Source: Sinotaia quadrata (Eukaryota > Mollusca > Gastropoda > Architaenioglossa > Viviparidae). From it: 64,000 nt of DNA. The number at the start of each line of letters is the position of its first letter. The first letter of the stretch is position 1. The stretch spans positions 14,900,001-14,964,000 of the forward strand of contig CM054182.1 of the NCBI GenBank assembly GCA_028829895.1, in the 5' to 3' direction. The notes below the pieces were generated by a model. The model worked only from the letters and a program-made list of their open reading frames with translations, did no database searches and was not told the DNA's origin. Both the position numbers and the translations under genes were made by a program. This document shows positions 12,430 through 23,714 of the stretch, in pieces.

Positions 12430-13735
12430 TCCAATTCTCTCTCGATCGACTGTTTCCACATGTAAGTGTTTCATCGCACCTTCCGTTCTAGGGCTTTCGA
12501 CAGTGACATCATTATCTGCCAGAATGTCGAGGATGAAAACTACCAGATAAATGTCTGCTTGATACCGCTACAAAAACAACTTGCCACCGTCCAAAGCTGA
12601 AGTCTGGCATAAATGCAGCACACGCGCAGAGCGAACCGCAAAGTGAAAAAAAACAAAGAACAAGGTAAACACTATGACATACCGTCACACGTACACACAC
12701 GTACAGAAGAAAAGATCGCAAGAAAAAGAACCAAGCATTATTCGTACACACAAATATACCTATAAGCACACACATAAACGCTCACGCACGCACACCTAAA
12801 TAGCAAATAACAGAAGTAGAAGTAGAGCATGCTCCACGCTAACAACACACGGCTGGAAGAAAGAGTGATCGACAAGAAAAACAGCGCGCGCCTTCAGGAA
12901 ACGCGCATGCAGCTCTGTGACGAACACGAGCACACCAACTACAGCAAACGTGTCCAAGCAACACGAAGAAGTATACACACGCCAACACAAAATCGAAATG
13001 AAAGAAAAAAATCATGAATTGCCACTGATGCAAGCTGAAATAGCCAGTGATTGAAAATAAAAGCAAGAAAAGAATAAAAAATGCAGGACAAGGAGGAAAA
13101 ACTATCTTACGTTGCCCCCATGATACAGCCTGCCAATCAGTCCACATCAAAGTATCCTACACGAGTCGCACAAGACATTAGGAAGTTGCATCTAGAGAGG
13201 CTCACAGCAGCCTGCGTCGGGCTTCAAACTCCAGCCTTCCTCTCCATGCCAAAAACCCAGCTCACATTTGTGCACAAAACATCCAGTGACATGAGTCTTG
13301 CTAAAGTGTAGTTATTATGTAAATAATGAAATGACTTTTCCTGTACCGGAACCAGCCCAGCTGACTTAAGATATTTACGTCAGTATTGCAGGCAAGGCAT
13401 GAAAAAATAATCTCACCAATGGCACGCGGCCTGCACTCAGAATAACGGACGCATGCATACCGAAAAAAAAAATACAACATTTATGCATAATAGCATACGA
13501 CTTATATTCAAAATAACCTTCAAGCTCTTCACACAATAATGTATAACTTGTACACAGAATAACTAACACCTTTCGTGTAGAATAACGTACAGCTTTGTAG
13601 CAGAACAATACACGCGTTTAGTTACAGCATTGTAAAAGGAATAACCTATGCCTTTCGGGTAGAATAACGTACGATTTATAACAGAATAACATATGACTGT
13701 TTACAGTTAAGGTCTCGTATAAAAAAACAAACAAA
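12430..13735. other. Intron 2 sequence, no gene supported
   Basis: Mixed sequence with several short open frames (the longest about 103 codons on the minus strand), none with family-like sequence or splice context. Degraded 25-35-bp repetition with ACGCCTTTCGGGTAGAATAAC-like words begins near 13380. Confidence 0.5.
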
Positions 13736-13737
13736 AC

Positions 13738-13970
13738 AGAATAATGTACTGTATTACAGACAGTAAAAAATGAGACAGTACACAGAATAATGTACAACAT
13801 TACAGACAGTAAAGAATGAGACGGTACACAAAATAATGTACAGTATTACAGACAGTAAAGAATGAGACGGTACACAAAATAATGTACAGTATTACAGACA
13901 GTAAAGAATGAGACAGTACACAACATAATGTACAGTATTACAGACAGTAAAGAATGAGCTGTATACAGGA
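13738..13970. repeat. 46-bp minisatellite
   Basis: Five copies carry ATAATGTACAGTATTACAGA and CAGTAAAGAATGAGACGGTA, over 90% alike by eye. Confidence 0.93.
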
Positions 13971-14199
13971 TAACGTTAGACGTGCATTCAAATAGAGTAG
14001 GCCCATTTTCAAACTAATATACGGAATAATGCGCGATCTACATAAGAAGCTAAGCACGACCTACCTACGATACAAAGAAACACGCGGCCGAATATAAGGC
14101 CTGTATACAACAATCCGTACGTAAAAGCAACATACGGCCTGCATTTACAATAATTTATGGCCTAGATGAAAACATGGCATTATCCGGAAAAAAGCACGG

Positions 14200-14556
14200 C
14201 CTCATACATAATAAAGTATTACCTCATATAAAATAACGTATCACCTCATACACAATAACGTATGACGTCATATACAATAACGTATGACGTCGTACACAAT
14301 AACTCTCGACCTCATACACAATAACTATGACATCATACACAATAACTATGACCTCATACACAATAACGTATGACCTCATACACAATAACTCTAGGCTTCA
14401 TACATAACAATGACTACCTCATACACGCTATTTGACCTCTTACACAATAACTCTAGGCTTCATACATAACAATGACTACCTCATACACGCTATTTGACCT
14501 CTTACACAATAACGTCTGACCTCTTATGCAATAACATATAACCTCATACACAAATG
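14200..14556. repeat. About 22-bp minisatellite
   Basis: About 16 copies share CCTCATACACAATAACGTAT. The array ends exactly where the LTR-like copy B begins. A TATGACGTCATA palindrome occurs at 14271-14282. Confidence 0.9.
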
Positions 14557-15216
14557 TGTGGCAGAGAAAATTTGCCTATTAAAATTTAATTATTATATTA
14601 TAAATTGTTAAATTGTCAGAGTAACCCGATCTTGGGCACTCATTATGATGGTATTTTTGAAAATGTCTGAGTTGAAGTTAAAATATGCTAGAATTGCTGA
14701 GATAATGCAATCCAGTGAGTAGTTATTGTTATCCAATGGTTATGATTTACGAGAATGAGACCAGCCAATGGGCTAATATTAAAAAGTTTACTTGTAGAAA
14801 AGTCTACTGTCTAATCACTTTGAATTTAGAATGGCAAAAAGAAGTCCAGTCTTTAAAGGCAGCCATTAGCTTGATGGTGAGTTAGCTGACTGATTGAGAG
14901 AGAGAATGGACTTAGAAGTATTTCATGTACTTTTACTATTGATATGTTATATAGTGGTGATTTAATAAGATGTATTATGTGAGTAGACTATTATTTCTAC
15001 AAATGTTAGAACTAAGCACCTCATGTATAGTGTACATTGTCTGATATGCTGTATTTATTGTGCTGTGTCTCTGTATCAGGCTAATAAATACCGTTGCTGG
15101 AAACTGTCAGTCGAGATTGAGATGAAGGATAGATTGGAGGCTTAGTGCTTGTTCTCTGTTGTATTTTTCTATTTTCTTTGGAGAAGAATGTGGGTTGGTG
15201 GAGGCTCACTAAATAC
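14557..15216 (+). mobile_element. Solo-LTR-like element, copy B (subfamily 2), internally deleted
   Basis: Starts TGTGGCAGAGAAAATTTGCC and follows the other copies through the block containing GGCTAATAAATACCGTTGC (an AATAAA signal). It then jumps to the GGAGAAGAA...GGTGGAGGCTCA block normally about 550 bp further on, and stops. The internal gap and missing 3' end mark it as a deleted copy. Confidence 0.75.
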
Positions 15217-15239
15217 ACTAATACGGCTAAATACGGCAA

Positions 15240-15460
15240 AGCACTGTCATTTTGAGCCATTCTTAATTGATAGAGTACAGATTGTATGGCACTGTCCTAC
15301 AGACTTCAGGTCAGACGTCACTGATAAAGTATTGAGTGTGTAGCACAGTCCTGGCTTAGATCCGGCCAAACCTGATAGAGCACAGATAGTATGACAAAAG
15401 CAATGACATTTTAAACCGTACTTAACTGATAAAGTACAGACAGGCCAGTGTGAACAGTCC
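15240..15460. repeat. Degenerate about 60-70-bp repeat
   Basis: Three to four diverged copies share CACTGTC, TGATAGAGTACAGAT and GCATGACAAAGCA-like words. Confidence 0.65.
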
Positions 15461-15524
15461 ATCACTTAATTTTGCTTTCACATCCATATTAGCATGCATC
15501 ACTTGTCCTTGCAAAGCTATACAC

Positions 15525-16060
15525 CTGAATTGTCAAAGCTATCTATATACGTGAGATGACAATGATATACATATGAACTGACAAAGCTATACACCTGAAT
15601 TGTCAAAGCTATCTATATACGTGAGATGACAATGATATACATATGAACTGACAAAGCTATACACCTGAATTGTCAAACCTATCTATATACGTGAGATGAC
15701 AATGATATACATATGAACTGACAAAACTATGCATCTGAATTGTCAAAGATATACACACGAACAGAGAAAGATATACATATGAAATGACGAAAAAGGGTTT
15801 GCACATGAGATGACAAAGATATACACTTGAACTGACGGAGATATCACTTAAACTGGCAAATTTATGCACACTAACTGACAAAGATATACACTTACACTGA
15901 TAGAGCTATACTTTTAACTGACAAAGATGTACACTTGAATTTTCAAAACTATACACTTGAATTTTCAAAACTATACACTTGAAGTGACAAATATATATGT
16001 ATACAATGACAAAGATATACACCGAACTGCCACTTGTATTGAAAATGATATACAGTTGTC
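15525..16060. repeat. 70-bp minisatellite grading into about 22-bp repeats
   Basis: Three near-identical 70-bp units (from about 15527, 15597 and 15667) carry GAATTGTCAAAGCTATCTAT and ACGTGAGATGACAATGATAT. To the right they grade into 20-24-bp units of the type ACTGACAAAGATATACACTT. The 70-bp unit is itself about three of these short units, a higher-order repeat. Confidence 0.88.
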
Positions 16061-16176
16061 CTGACAAAGATGACTGACAATGATTTTCTATACAGGTTGT
16101 TTGAAAAAATTGTGTGTGCAATGATAGAAAATCAATGATTAGTGTCCGCAATGTTAGAATAAATACCGTAATTATG

Positions 16177-16189
16177 CCCCCCCCCCCCC
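16177..16189. repeat. Poly-C tract
   Basis: Thirteen consecutive C residues. Confidence 0.95.
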
Positions 16190-16299
16190 TACAGTGTTAC
16201 AAATACCTGACCTATGCCCCCGTAGTGTCACAAATACACGCATGACGTATAGAATTTATTGAAGTACAATAGCTACAGTGTTCATGTGTTCTAATACAC

Positions 16300-16565
16300 A
16301 CTTGTGATAAGGAAACTTACAGGAAAGTCTGACACTGCCCTTGAGGAAGTACAGTGCCTGTTGCCTGTAAAGATTTAAAATTAATTTTTTTTTTTAAATA
16401 TAAAAGCGGCAAACCTGACACTGCCCTTGAAGAAGTAGAGTGACTGTTGTCTGTAAAGTGTTGAAATAAAAATTTAAAAAATAAAAACAGTGCACTAAGA
16501 AGAAACAGGCAAACCTGACACTGCCCTTAAGGAAGTGACTGTTGTCTGTAATGTATTTATCAAAA
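16300..16565. repeat. About 95-bp imperfect triplication
   Basis: Three copies share CCTGACACTGCCCTTGA, GAAGTA and TGACTGTTGTCTGTAA. A, T and poly-T insertions separate them. Confidence 0.85.
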
Positions 16566-16869
16566 AGTAAGTGATCTGATGAAAGAACTCTTGTAGTGGG
16601 AATGGAAGAGTATATCGACTGCTAAATCTGAGTGTTCAGTATATACTCGTATCATGTTTACAATAAGTAAAATAAAAGTGGATGTCTGCTGTCAGTGTTC
16701 ACAAAACACACATATGATGAAGTGGAAACGCGTATACTAAGAAGAATAAAACTCGATGACTGCTATCCCCAGGATGTCTAAGGACACACAACCATATAAT
16801 ACAGACAAGAAGAACAAAAAAATACCCGAATGACTCCATAGCATTCAAATGCACAAAGGCATATAAATT

Positions 16870-17360
16870 GAGGCGTTTACAGTTGTGTCCGTAAAATACT
16901 AACATATACACGTGTATAAATTAAGGTCTTTACAGTTGTGTCCGTAAAATACTAATATATACACGTGTACAAATTAAGGTTTTTACTGTTGTGTCTGTAC
17001 AATACTAACACATACCCGTGTACAAATTAAGGTGTTTACAGTTGTGTCCGTAAAATCCTAATACATACACGTATACAAATTAAGGCGTTTACAGTTGTGT
17101 CCGTAAAATACTAATATATACACGTGTACAAATTAAGGTATTTACTGTTGTGTCTGTACAATACTAACACATACCCGTGTACAAATTAAGGCGTTTACAG
17201 TTGTGTCTGTACAATACTAACACATACCCGTGTACAAATTAAGGTGTTTACAGTTGTGTCCGTAAAATCCTAATACATACACGTATACAAATTAAGGCGT
17301 TTACAGTTGTGTCTGTAAAATACTAATATATACACGTACAAATTAATGTGTTGACAGTTG
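16870..17360. repeat. 53-bp minisatellite
   Basis: About nine copies carry ACAGTTGTGTCCGTAAAATA and TACACGTGTACAAATTAAGG. Variant bases (CCGTAAAATA versus CTGTACAATA) recur in blocks, so groups of units were copied together. Confidence 0.93.
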
Positions 17361-17429
17361 TCTCCTAAATTGTTTGAAAATTTCAGAAAAGAATACATGA
17401 CAGTCTTCGTGTTCCCAGGACGAATGTTA

Positions 17430-18050
17430 CAGCGACTCAAGTTATCACTAAGATAAATGTTAAATGGGCTCAAGTTATCACTAAGATAAATGTTAAATGG
17501 ACTCAAGTTATCACTAAGATAAATGTTAAATGGACTCAAGTTATCACTAAGATAAATGTTAAATGGACTCAAGTTATCACTAAGATAAATGTTAAATGGA
17601 CTCAAGTTATCACTAAGATAAATGTTAAATGGACTCAAGTTATCACTAAGATAAATGTTAAATGGACTCAAGTTATTACTAGGGTAAATGTTACATTGAT
17701 TCAAGTTATCACTAGGGTAAATGTTACAACGACTCAAGTTATCACTAAGATAAATGTTAAATGGACTCAAGTTATTACTAGGGTAAATGTTACATCGACT
17801 CAAGTTATCACTAAGATAAATGTTAAATGGACTCAAGTTATTACTAGGGTGAATGTTACAGCGACTCAAGTTATCACTAAGATAAATGTTAAATGGACTC
17901 AAGTTATTACTAGGGTAAATGTTACATCGACTCAAGTTATCACTAAGATAAATGTTAAATGGACTCAAGTTATTACTAGGGTAAATGTTACATTGATTCA
18001 AGTTATCACTAGGGTAAATGTTATATGCATTCAAGAATCACCAAGATGAA
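17430..18050. repeat. 33-bp minisatellite in intron 2, open on both strands
   Basis: About 19 copies carry CTCAAGTTATCACTAAGATA. A run of identical units (about 17460-17670) is followed by alternating variants (AAGATAAATGTTAAATGG versus AGGGTAAATGTTACATCG), making a 66-bp higher-order unit. Because 33 is a multiple of three, long open frames appear on both strands (254 and 117 codons). They translate to an 11-residue repeat, have no splice support and overlap an intron, so I treat them as by-products. Confidence 0.94.
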
Positions 18051-18055
18051 TGCAA

Positions 18056-18500
18056 ATAAGCTGTAGTATCCTCGAAAGAATTAATTGTCTGATTTTTTCA
18101 GACCTACTACAAAGGATTAGCGGAAGAATATTTTATCTAATTTTTATTCTTTGTGAGCTTTCCTAAGCCTATGTTATGTAGGAATACATAGACTGAGAGG
18201 AACAGCTACTCACTGTCGACAAATATATATTACCTGGCTGTTCTCATTTCTAACCTAGTATGATCCTGTAGACAAATATTATATTACTTGGCATTTTCTA
18301 ACCTGAGGACGCTATATTGGTCTAATCGTCTGAACTTTTTAACTTAAATTTCAGAAAAACAGGATTCATACATTTTTCTTTATCTTTATACTTTTTTCTT
18401 TTTTTTCTTTTTTTTTCTGTTTTCACACTATACGTTAGGAAAGACTGACTATTCAAGTTTTACCTGTTTTCTTGTAGATAAGACGACATAATTATTCGTG
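18056..18500. other. Intron 2 sequence next to the large exon
   Basis: AT-rich intron with a poly-T/CT-rich run (about 18355-18425). No separate gene seen. Confidence 0.6.
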
Positions 18501-18501
18501 A

Positions 18502-18565
18502 CTTACCTGTCTGAAATGAGGCAAAAGTGGTATATAATTATATTTGTATCTAACCTGTCTGAAAT
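18502..18565 (-). promoter_or_regulatory. Duplicated, tandem splice donors at the end of exon 2
   Basis: The 15-mer TCATTTCAGACAGGT (minus strand) occurs twice, 48 bp apart, each copy ending in a GT donor: GTTAGA (exon end 18555) and GTAAGT (exon end 18507). Both leave the same phase, so choosing between them adds or removes 16 residues (LDTNIIIYHFCLISDR). The outer GTAAGT is the stronger consensus. The inner choice keeps the Ser/Arg-rich sequence free of the hydrophobic insert. Confidence 0.7.
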
Positions 18566-21500
18566 GAAAATGTCTTCACGACTATTAAGTCCTGAAGCAA
18601 GCCTGAAGGCAGCTCTCCGCTTTAGTGAACTTCCAAGTCTGGGCTCCCTTCTCTCGAAATCTAAAGGCTGTTCGTTTAAAACTCCACTGATGTTCAGGCA
18701 GATATCTTCATCCGATGATAAGAACTCTACATTCTTGGCCAGAATGTCGTCCAGTCCAGAAGGGGTTAAAGACAATCCGCCGCTGTCCTCATTAATAAAG
18801 TTGGGAGACTGTAAAGAATGTGAGGATGTATCAGTAGGAACCAGCGTAACAGTTTCGGGAGACTGTAAAAGCATGTCAGTATTCGCCAATGTTATAGAAT
18901 GTGAGGACTGTAAAGAAGTGTCCGTGGGGATGATTTTAACAAACTGTGATGAGTGTAAATATGGGTCTATGTGGGGTGATTTAACATCGCCTCCAGACTG
19001 TAAAGATGTTTTGATAGGGACCACTTTAACAGACTCTCTGGACTGTAAGGATGTGTTCTTATGACTGAGAGAATACTGCGCTGCCTTTTTCTCAGACTTT
19101 GAACCACTGTTCGACTTTTCACTTCCAGAGCGTTTTTTTATGGACGTAAGATGTTTAACACTATTTTCTTCTAAAACCACCTTGGCAACAATATTTTGTT
19201 TTTTTTCATCTGAAGGTGTTATGAGTAATTTAGAATCCCGTAAGGTAGTTGGCACCATGTTTACGCCCACTCCAGAAAATTCCTCAGTAGAACCTGTCTG
19301 TTGATGCGAGTCATGGCTTTGGACTGGTGAGGGCAGTGGAAGCTCTCTCTCAGCTGCCAAAAACACCTGTTTTTCCTCCGAACCCTCTCTGGATGATGAA
19401 CTGGAAGTGACATCTACATGTGGAGTGCGAGGTAGGCGTGAAAGCCGTCCAAGTCGAGTTCCTACCTTGCTGGTTGTCGTGTCCTTCTCGACACTTCTAG
19501 AAGTTGAAAAGGAGGAAGTGAAAAGCCCCGGAGAACCAATTCCTGAATCTTTAACTGTGCTTCTAAGGCTCAGAGAAGACGATAATGATGATGCAGATAA
19601 CTGAGCGACGGTGATGCTCTTTGGAGTGCTTTTTGACGAATCAGTTTCTTGTTTTCTGGGAGTATCTGGACTTGTATTTCCAAAGTTTGCGTGAGTTGTA
19701 GCAACACTTTTCCTAGGTAAAGATTTTATATCATGTGTTTCACCATCATTCTCTGGCTGCAAATTTTCTCTTGTCTTTGCATCTGATTCGGAATCTTTAG
19801 TGTGTTGTTCAGATATCAATGCTTGCTTAATCTTTGACTGATTTTTAGCATTTAACGACGCAGTAAGGTTCACATTAGGTAACCTACTGACCTTTGAAGG
19901 GCTTTCCCTTGATGAATCACTGCTACTTGAATATCTTGAAGATAGGTGAACCTCTTTGGCTGCAGAAGAGCGGGTAGATGATGTCAAGCGTGAATCTTTT
20001 GTAATCGAAGGCTTGGTTGGAGTTTTTGCACTTGAAGCTTTACCAGTGCTGGTTGTGGAAGATCTTGCCGTAAGTATTTTTCCTGAACTTGACTGACCTG
20101 TGCCTGACTGACCAACATCTGAATGACTGGAATTAAAAGGAATCTTTGGAGCAGTAGTTAGTTTTCTTTGTGTTGGCGCAAGAGACATTTTTTGTGAAAC
20201 CTGTTTTAACGAGGAAGGTGTCTCTATGTCTACATCCATTGTGTCATCTGAAGAGGGTAGCGTGGCTCGTGTTGCAAAAGTCTCATTATGTTCAACAGAT
20301 GAAATCTCCTTGTTTTTACTTGATGAAGCCTCAGTGTTCTCAGTTGATGAAACCTTTATATTCTGAACTGACAAAGCTTTATTTTTAAATGAGGAAAGCT
20401 CTCTAAGTTCAGCTGATAAAACCTCTTTAATTTTAGCTGAGTCAACCTCTTTATTTTGAACCACATCATGAGTTTTGGATACAACTCTAGTTTCCCCTGA
20501 ACTATTAGTTAGATATTTGGTAGAACTCTCTTGCACCTTAGACAAGTTCTTTTGAGGACAATGGCTTTCAACAGTATTTAAGGAAACCTGAATGGCTTCT
20601 GAGCTGTTTTCTACATCCGACCAAACATCAGCCCTGACTGTAGAGTTGCCTGAAGTAGTCTTGACTGCAGAATTGTCTGAATCTGTCCTGACTGCAGTGC
20701 TATCTGAATCAGGCTTTACATGGATATCTATCACTTTAGTTGTGCTAACAGTTAGGTCTTCCTCCTTCTTTTTAGTTGCTATAAATGGTGAAAGCAAGGT
20801 ATCTGCCTCGTTTCTTTCAGACCCACTCAAAGAGGTCAATCTGGCAATATGAGAGAGTTGTTTTCTCCGTTCTTCTTTATACCACGCGATCCTTTCAGCC
20901 CGGTTTTCCGCTTCGGTGGCCTCCAGAGAAACGGATAATTTGCTGGATGCATTTGGAGGCTGGAGGGTTGTGGCATCCATAGATTTCTCCAGACTTGACC
21001 TGGTCTCACCACTGCTTTGACAAGACCTCTGTCGAGAGGACGTAGATTGCTGTGCTTCTGGCGATCTCGATTTTGACCTCATCTCCTCCTCCATATTACT
21101 CTGTTTCATTTTGCTCTCATTTGTGCGAAGAATCCGTTGCCGCCACGACCATGTTGCTGAGGTCAGTTTGGAAGAACCACTTATATTTTTCTCTTTACCC
21201 TGATGACCAACATCTGTTAGCTTTTCACTCTCCTGCTTCAGGTGCTTTGTGGACCCGTGTGGCTCAGTGCTCGGATCCGAGGGAAGAACGGTCTTAGAGG
21301 ACATGTCTGACAAATACGTGCCAGCTTTTTTCTCTGACTCCACTGTAAACTGGTTTGATGTAGAAGGAGCTGCTTCTGCTCGCCACCATCGTCGCTGATT
21401 ATGCCGTGAATCTGCTGCAACACTCATATCTCGAGGTACAGTGACGGACGTCTCCACCTCCATGGAGCCTTCCGAGTTTTTGCTGCATCGACCAGATCCG

Positions 21501-21962
21501 CGGAGTCCAGCGTGAGATTGAACATTGGTGTCGACATCAAGTTCTGTTTTTTCTGTCATGCTGTCAGCTTGCAATGCGGTGTCAAAGATCTTGCTGGAAC
21601 TGTTGCCTCCTAAACGACGAAAAGAGCCAAGAGTAGGGCTACTGTCACCAACGGAAAGACCACCATGACTTCCAGATTCTGTGTCACGTTTGAAAGATGA
21701 CGTTTTATCGCTGCTAGATAGGTCACGTCTGTGAGACGTAGTCTTCTCATGACCCGAGTGCTTGCTGGAATCCTTGAAGCCCTGGCTTGCATCCTTGGAA
21801 GTTGTGCTGGAATCGACATTATGTTCAGCCATAGGCATTAAGGATTGGGAGGTGTGACGAAATCCATCACTTCTTGTCGGGATGCTTCGGCTGCGAGTGA
21901 TGTTTGAAGAGAAAGGTCCGGACCTGACGGAGCTGGTTGTTGAAGGTTCACCCCTTCCGAAA
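18507..21962 (-). CDS. SVIL-like: Supervillin-like protein, large coding exon 2
   Basis: A 3456-nt minus-strand exon. It follows acceptor CTGTTTCAG (before 21962), is entered in phase 2 (AG+T = Ser) and ends at donor GACAG|GTAAGT (18507). An in-frame alternative donor CAG|GTTAGA lies 48 nt earlier (exon end 18555). It encodes about 1150 residues that are Ser/Thr/Lys/Glu-rich, without signal peptide or membrane segment: a long disordered region. Near residue 435 of the joined protein, AERIAWYKEERRKQL followed by a basic, acidic tail resembles the AERIARYKAERRRQL segment near the start of vertebrate supervillin. This is the main basis of the name. Supervillin links actin and myosin II to membranes at adhesions and in cytokinesis. 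Three internal repeat blocks occur: 9-residue units (about 495-530), 10-residue units (about 585-650) and 20-residue units (about 1049-1131). The C-terminal part SLKRRAAFRLASGLNSRE is basic. Other disordered cytoskeletal scaffolds remain possible. Confidence 0.8.
18800..19060 (-). repeat. 60-bp coding minisatellite within the supervillin-like exon
   Basis: About five imperfect 60-bp copies, visible on the plus strand as recurring GACTGTAAAGAATGTG-like words, encode 20-residue units of the pattern SLQS..VK.VPTDT. The frame is kept throughout, so copy number could change protein length without a frameshift. Confidence 0.8.
20250..20450 (-). repeat. 30-bp coding repeat in the supervillin-like exon
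   Basis: About six degenerate units encode a 10-residue pattern such as SSTENTEASS and SSSKNKEISS. They align to plus-strand words TGATGAAACCTC and TGAAGCCTCAGTG. Confidence 0.7.
20612..20725 (-). repeat. 27-30-bp coding repeat in the supervillin-like exon
   Basis: Three to four units encode AVRTDSDNS, AVKTTSGNS and similar. The plus strand shows TTGACTGCAGAATTGTCTGA and TCCTGACTGCAGTGCTATCT. Confidence 0.75.
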
Positions 21963-22180
21963 CTGAAACAGAATGACAGTATTATATACTGTACTAGGTA
22001 CTCGAACTCTTCCAGCCAGAGAATAGCTAATAGTATATACAGTACAAGGTACTCGTACACTTACAGAACAACCAATAGGTACTCAAGCACTATTCACTAC
22101 AGTATACCCCATACTTAGTACTCGTACACTTACAGTCAGAGAGTGATAGTACACGATGTACAGAGGTGTGCACACATTTA
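21963..22180. repeat. Short repeat at the left end of intron 1
   Basis: Five diverged copies share GGTACTCGTACACTTACAG and TATACAGTAC words; unit about 45 bp. It directly adjoins the acceptor of exon 2. Confidence 0.7.
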
Positions 22181-22184
22181 TAGA

Positions 22185-22375
22185 CAGGGAATGGCAACAC
22201 AATGTATATAGGTACGTTTACATTCATAGACAGATAGTTACAACACAATGTTTTTAGATACGTTTACATTCATAGACAAATAGTTACAACACAATGTTTG
22301 TAGACAGAGACTGACAACACAATGCTAATAGATATATTTACATTTATAGACAAAGAGTGACAGCACAATGTATAT
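22185..22375. repeat. About 48-bp minisatellite in intron 1
   Basis: Four copies share GACAACACAATGT, TAGATACGTTTACATTCATA and GACAAATAGT. Confidence 0.85.
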
Positions 22376-22525
22376 AACAACCCCTTCATGATAATGAGGT
22401 TAAGCCTAGGGAATAATCCCTTCATAATGATGATGAGGTTAACCCTAGGGAACAATCACCTCATATCAGTAATGAGGTTAAACCTAAGGAATAATCCCTC
22501 ATGTCGGTAATGAGGTTAACCCTAT
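22375..22525. repeat. About 43-bp minisatellite in intron 1
   Basis: Four copies carry AATAATCCCTTCAT and TAATGAGGTTAACCCTAGGG. Confidence 0.88.
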
Positions 22526-22539
22526 CAATTTATTACGGA

Positions 22540-22765
22540 GAGGACGTTCGTAAAGGGAAGAAACCCCTCAGGTTGGTTAAGGAAACATTCCTCTCGTCAA
22601 GGTAAAGGGAAGAAAGCCCTCAGGTTGGTAAAGGAAACATCCTCTCGTCAAGGTAAAGGGAAGAAAGCCCTCAGGTTGGTAAAGGAAACATCCTCTCGTC
22701 AAGGTAAAGGAAAGAAACCCCTCATGTTGGTAAAGGAAACATTCCTCTCGTCAAGGTAACGATGG
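22540..22765. repeat. 51-bp minisatellite in intron 1
   Basis: About four copies carry AAAGGGAAGAAAGCCCTCAG and AAACATCCTCTCGTCAAGGT. Confidence 0.92.
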
Positions 22766-23079
22766 AAGGAAGTCATCTTCATCGTCATAAAGAGAGCAAA
22801 TGTGTGACATAGCAATGTGTGGACACCTACCACATTGATACACATAGCTTAAAAGAATTTGACCTTATAAAGGGAGCACATCTCATTCCTTGGTAAAGGG
22901 AGCAAACCTAACCCTAAAGGCACTGTCTCTAAACGAACATTTTAACAATTTGACAAATTGTGTTAAATTAGTATTTGCTTATGATAATTATTGCTTACTT
23001 ACCTTTTTATGTTATTAACTTTACAACATTACTTTTCTCGTTGTTCAAAAGTTTACATTCGTTTACGTATAGCCGTTAT

Positions 23080-23290
23080 CCCCCAAGTGACTCCAATGAC
23101 ACATTTTCTTCTCAAGCGACTCCAATGACACATTTTCTTCTCAAGTGACTCAATGACACAGTTTCTTTTTAAGTGACTCCAATGACACAGTTTCTTCTCA
23201 AGTGACTCCAATGACACAATTTCTTATCACGTGACTCCAATGACACAGCTTCTTCTCAAGTGACTCCAAAGACAGTTTCTTTTCAGGTAA
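23080..23290. repeat. 29-bp minisatellite in intron 1
   Basis: About seven copies carry CAAGTGACTCCAATGACACA and TTTCTTCT. Confidence 0.92.
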
Positions 23291-23683
23291 GTATTAAATT
23301 GTTACTGTGGTAACATACCTAACTTAGCTATGTATTCTAATGACATTTCTCATTGGGCATGGCAATTAACTGGATTAAAGTGTAAATGCTATTTTCTTCT
23401 AGAAATCCAGACTTCAATAACATTGCTTAATCCACATACTTCTTTCCTTTCCGCATGAACAGGTCTAGATCTGTAATCCCAGTGGTTTTACAATAAAAAT
23501 CGAAATAAATATGTTTTATCTTTAGTATTCCTGAATAATTCATATCTGACTAAACATTAATGATAAAGATGACTGGATGCAATGAATAAGTGTTAGTAAA
23601 TAGTTCCAACATGACGGGAAAGGACAACACTAAATTTCCCACAGCTATTTTTTGTGTACTTTAGAATTGACAAAGTTCTACGA
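23291..23683. other. Intron 1 unique sequence
   Basis: AT-rich intron with no array or exon that I can see. Confidence 0.6.
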
Positions 23684-23714
23684 CTAAATTCGTGGCAAAA
23701 CATTTGAAACATAC

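Noticed and set aside
13081..13311. 76-codon plus-strand open frame in a GC-richer patch
   Set aside because: No recognisable family, no splice context, and it sits within an intron; length is near chance.
17270..18049. Long open frames on both strands (254 and 117 codons) with 11-residue repeats
   Set aside because: They are the 33-bp minisatellite read in a period divisible by three; no splice or start support, and they lie in the intron of the supervillin-like gene.
18498..19064. 188-codon plus-strand open frame
   Set aside because: It is antisense to the coding 60-bp repeats of the supervillin-like exon; the minus strand has the splice sites and the family-like motif.
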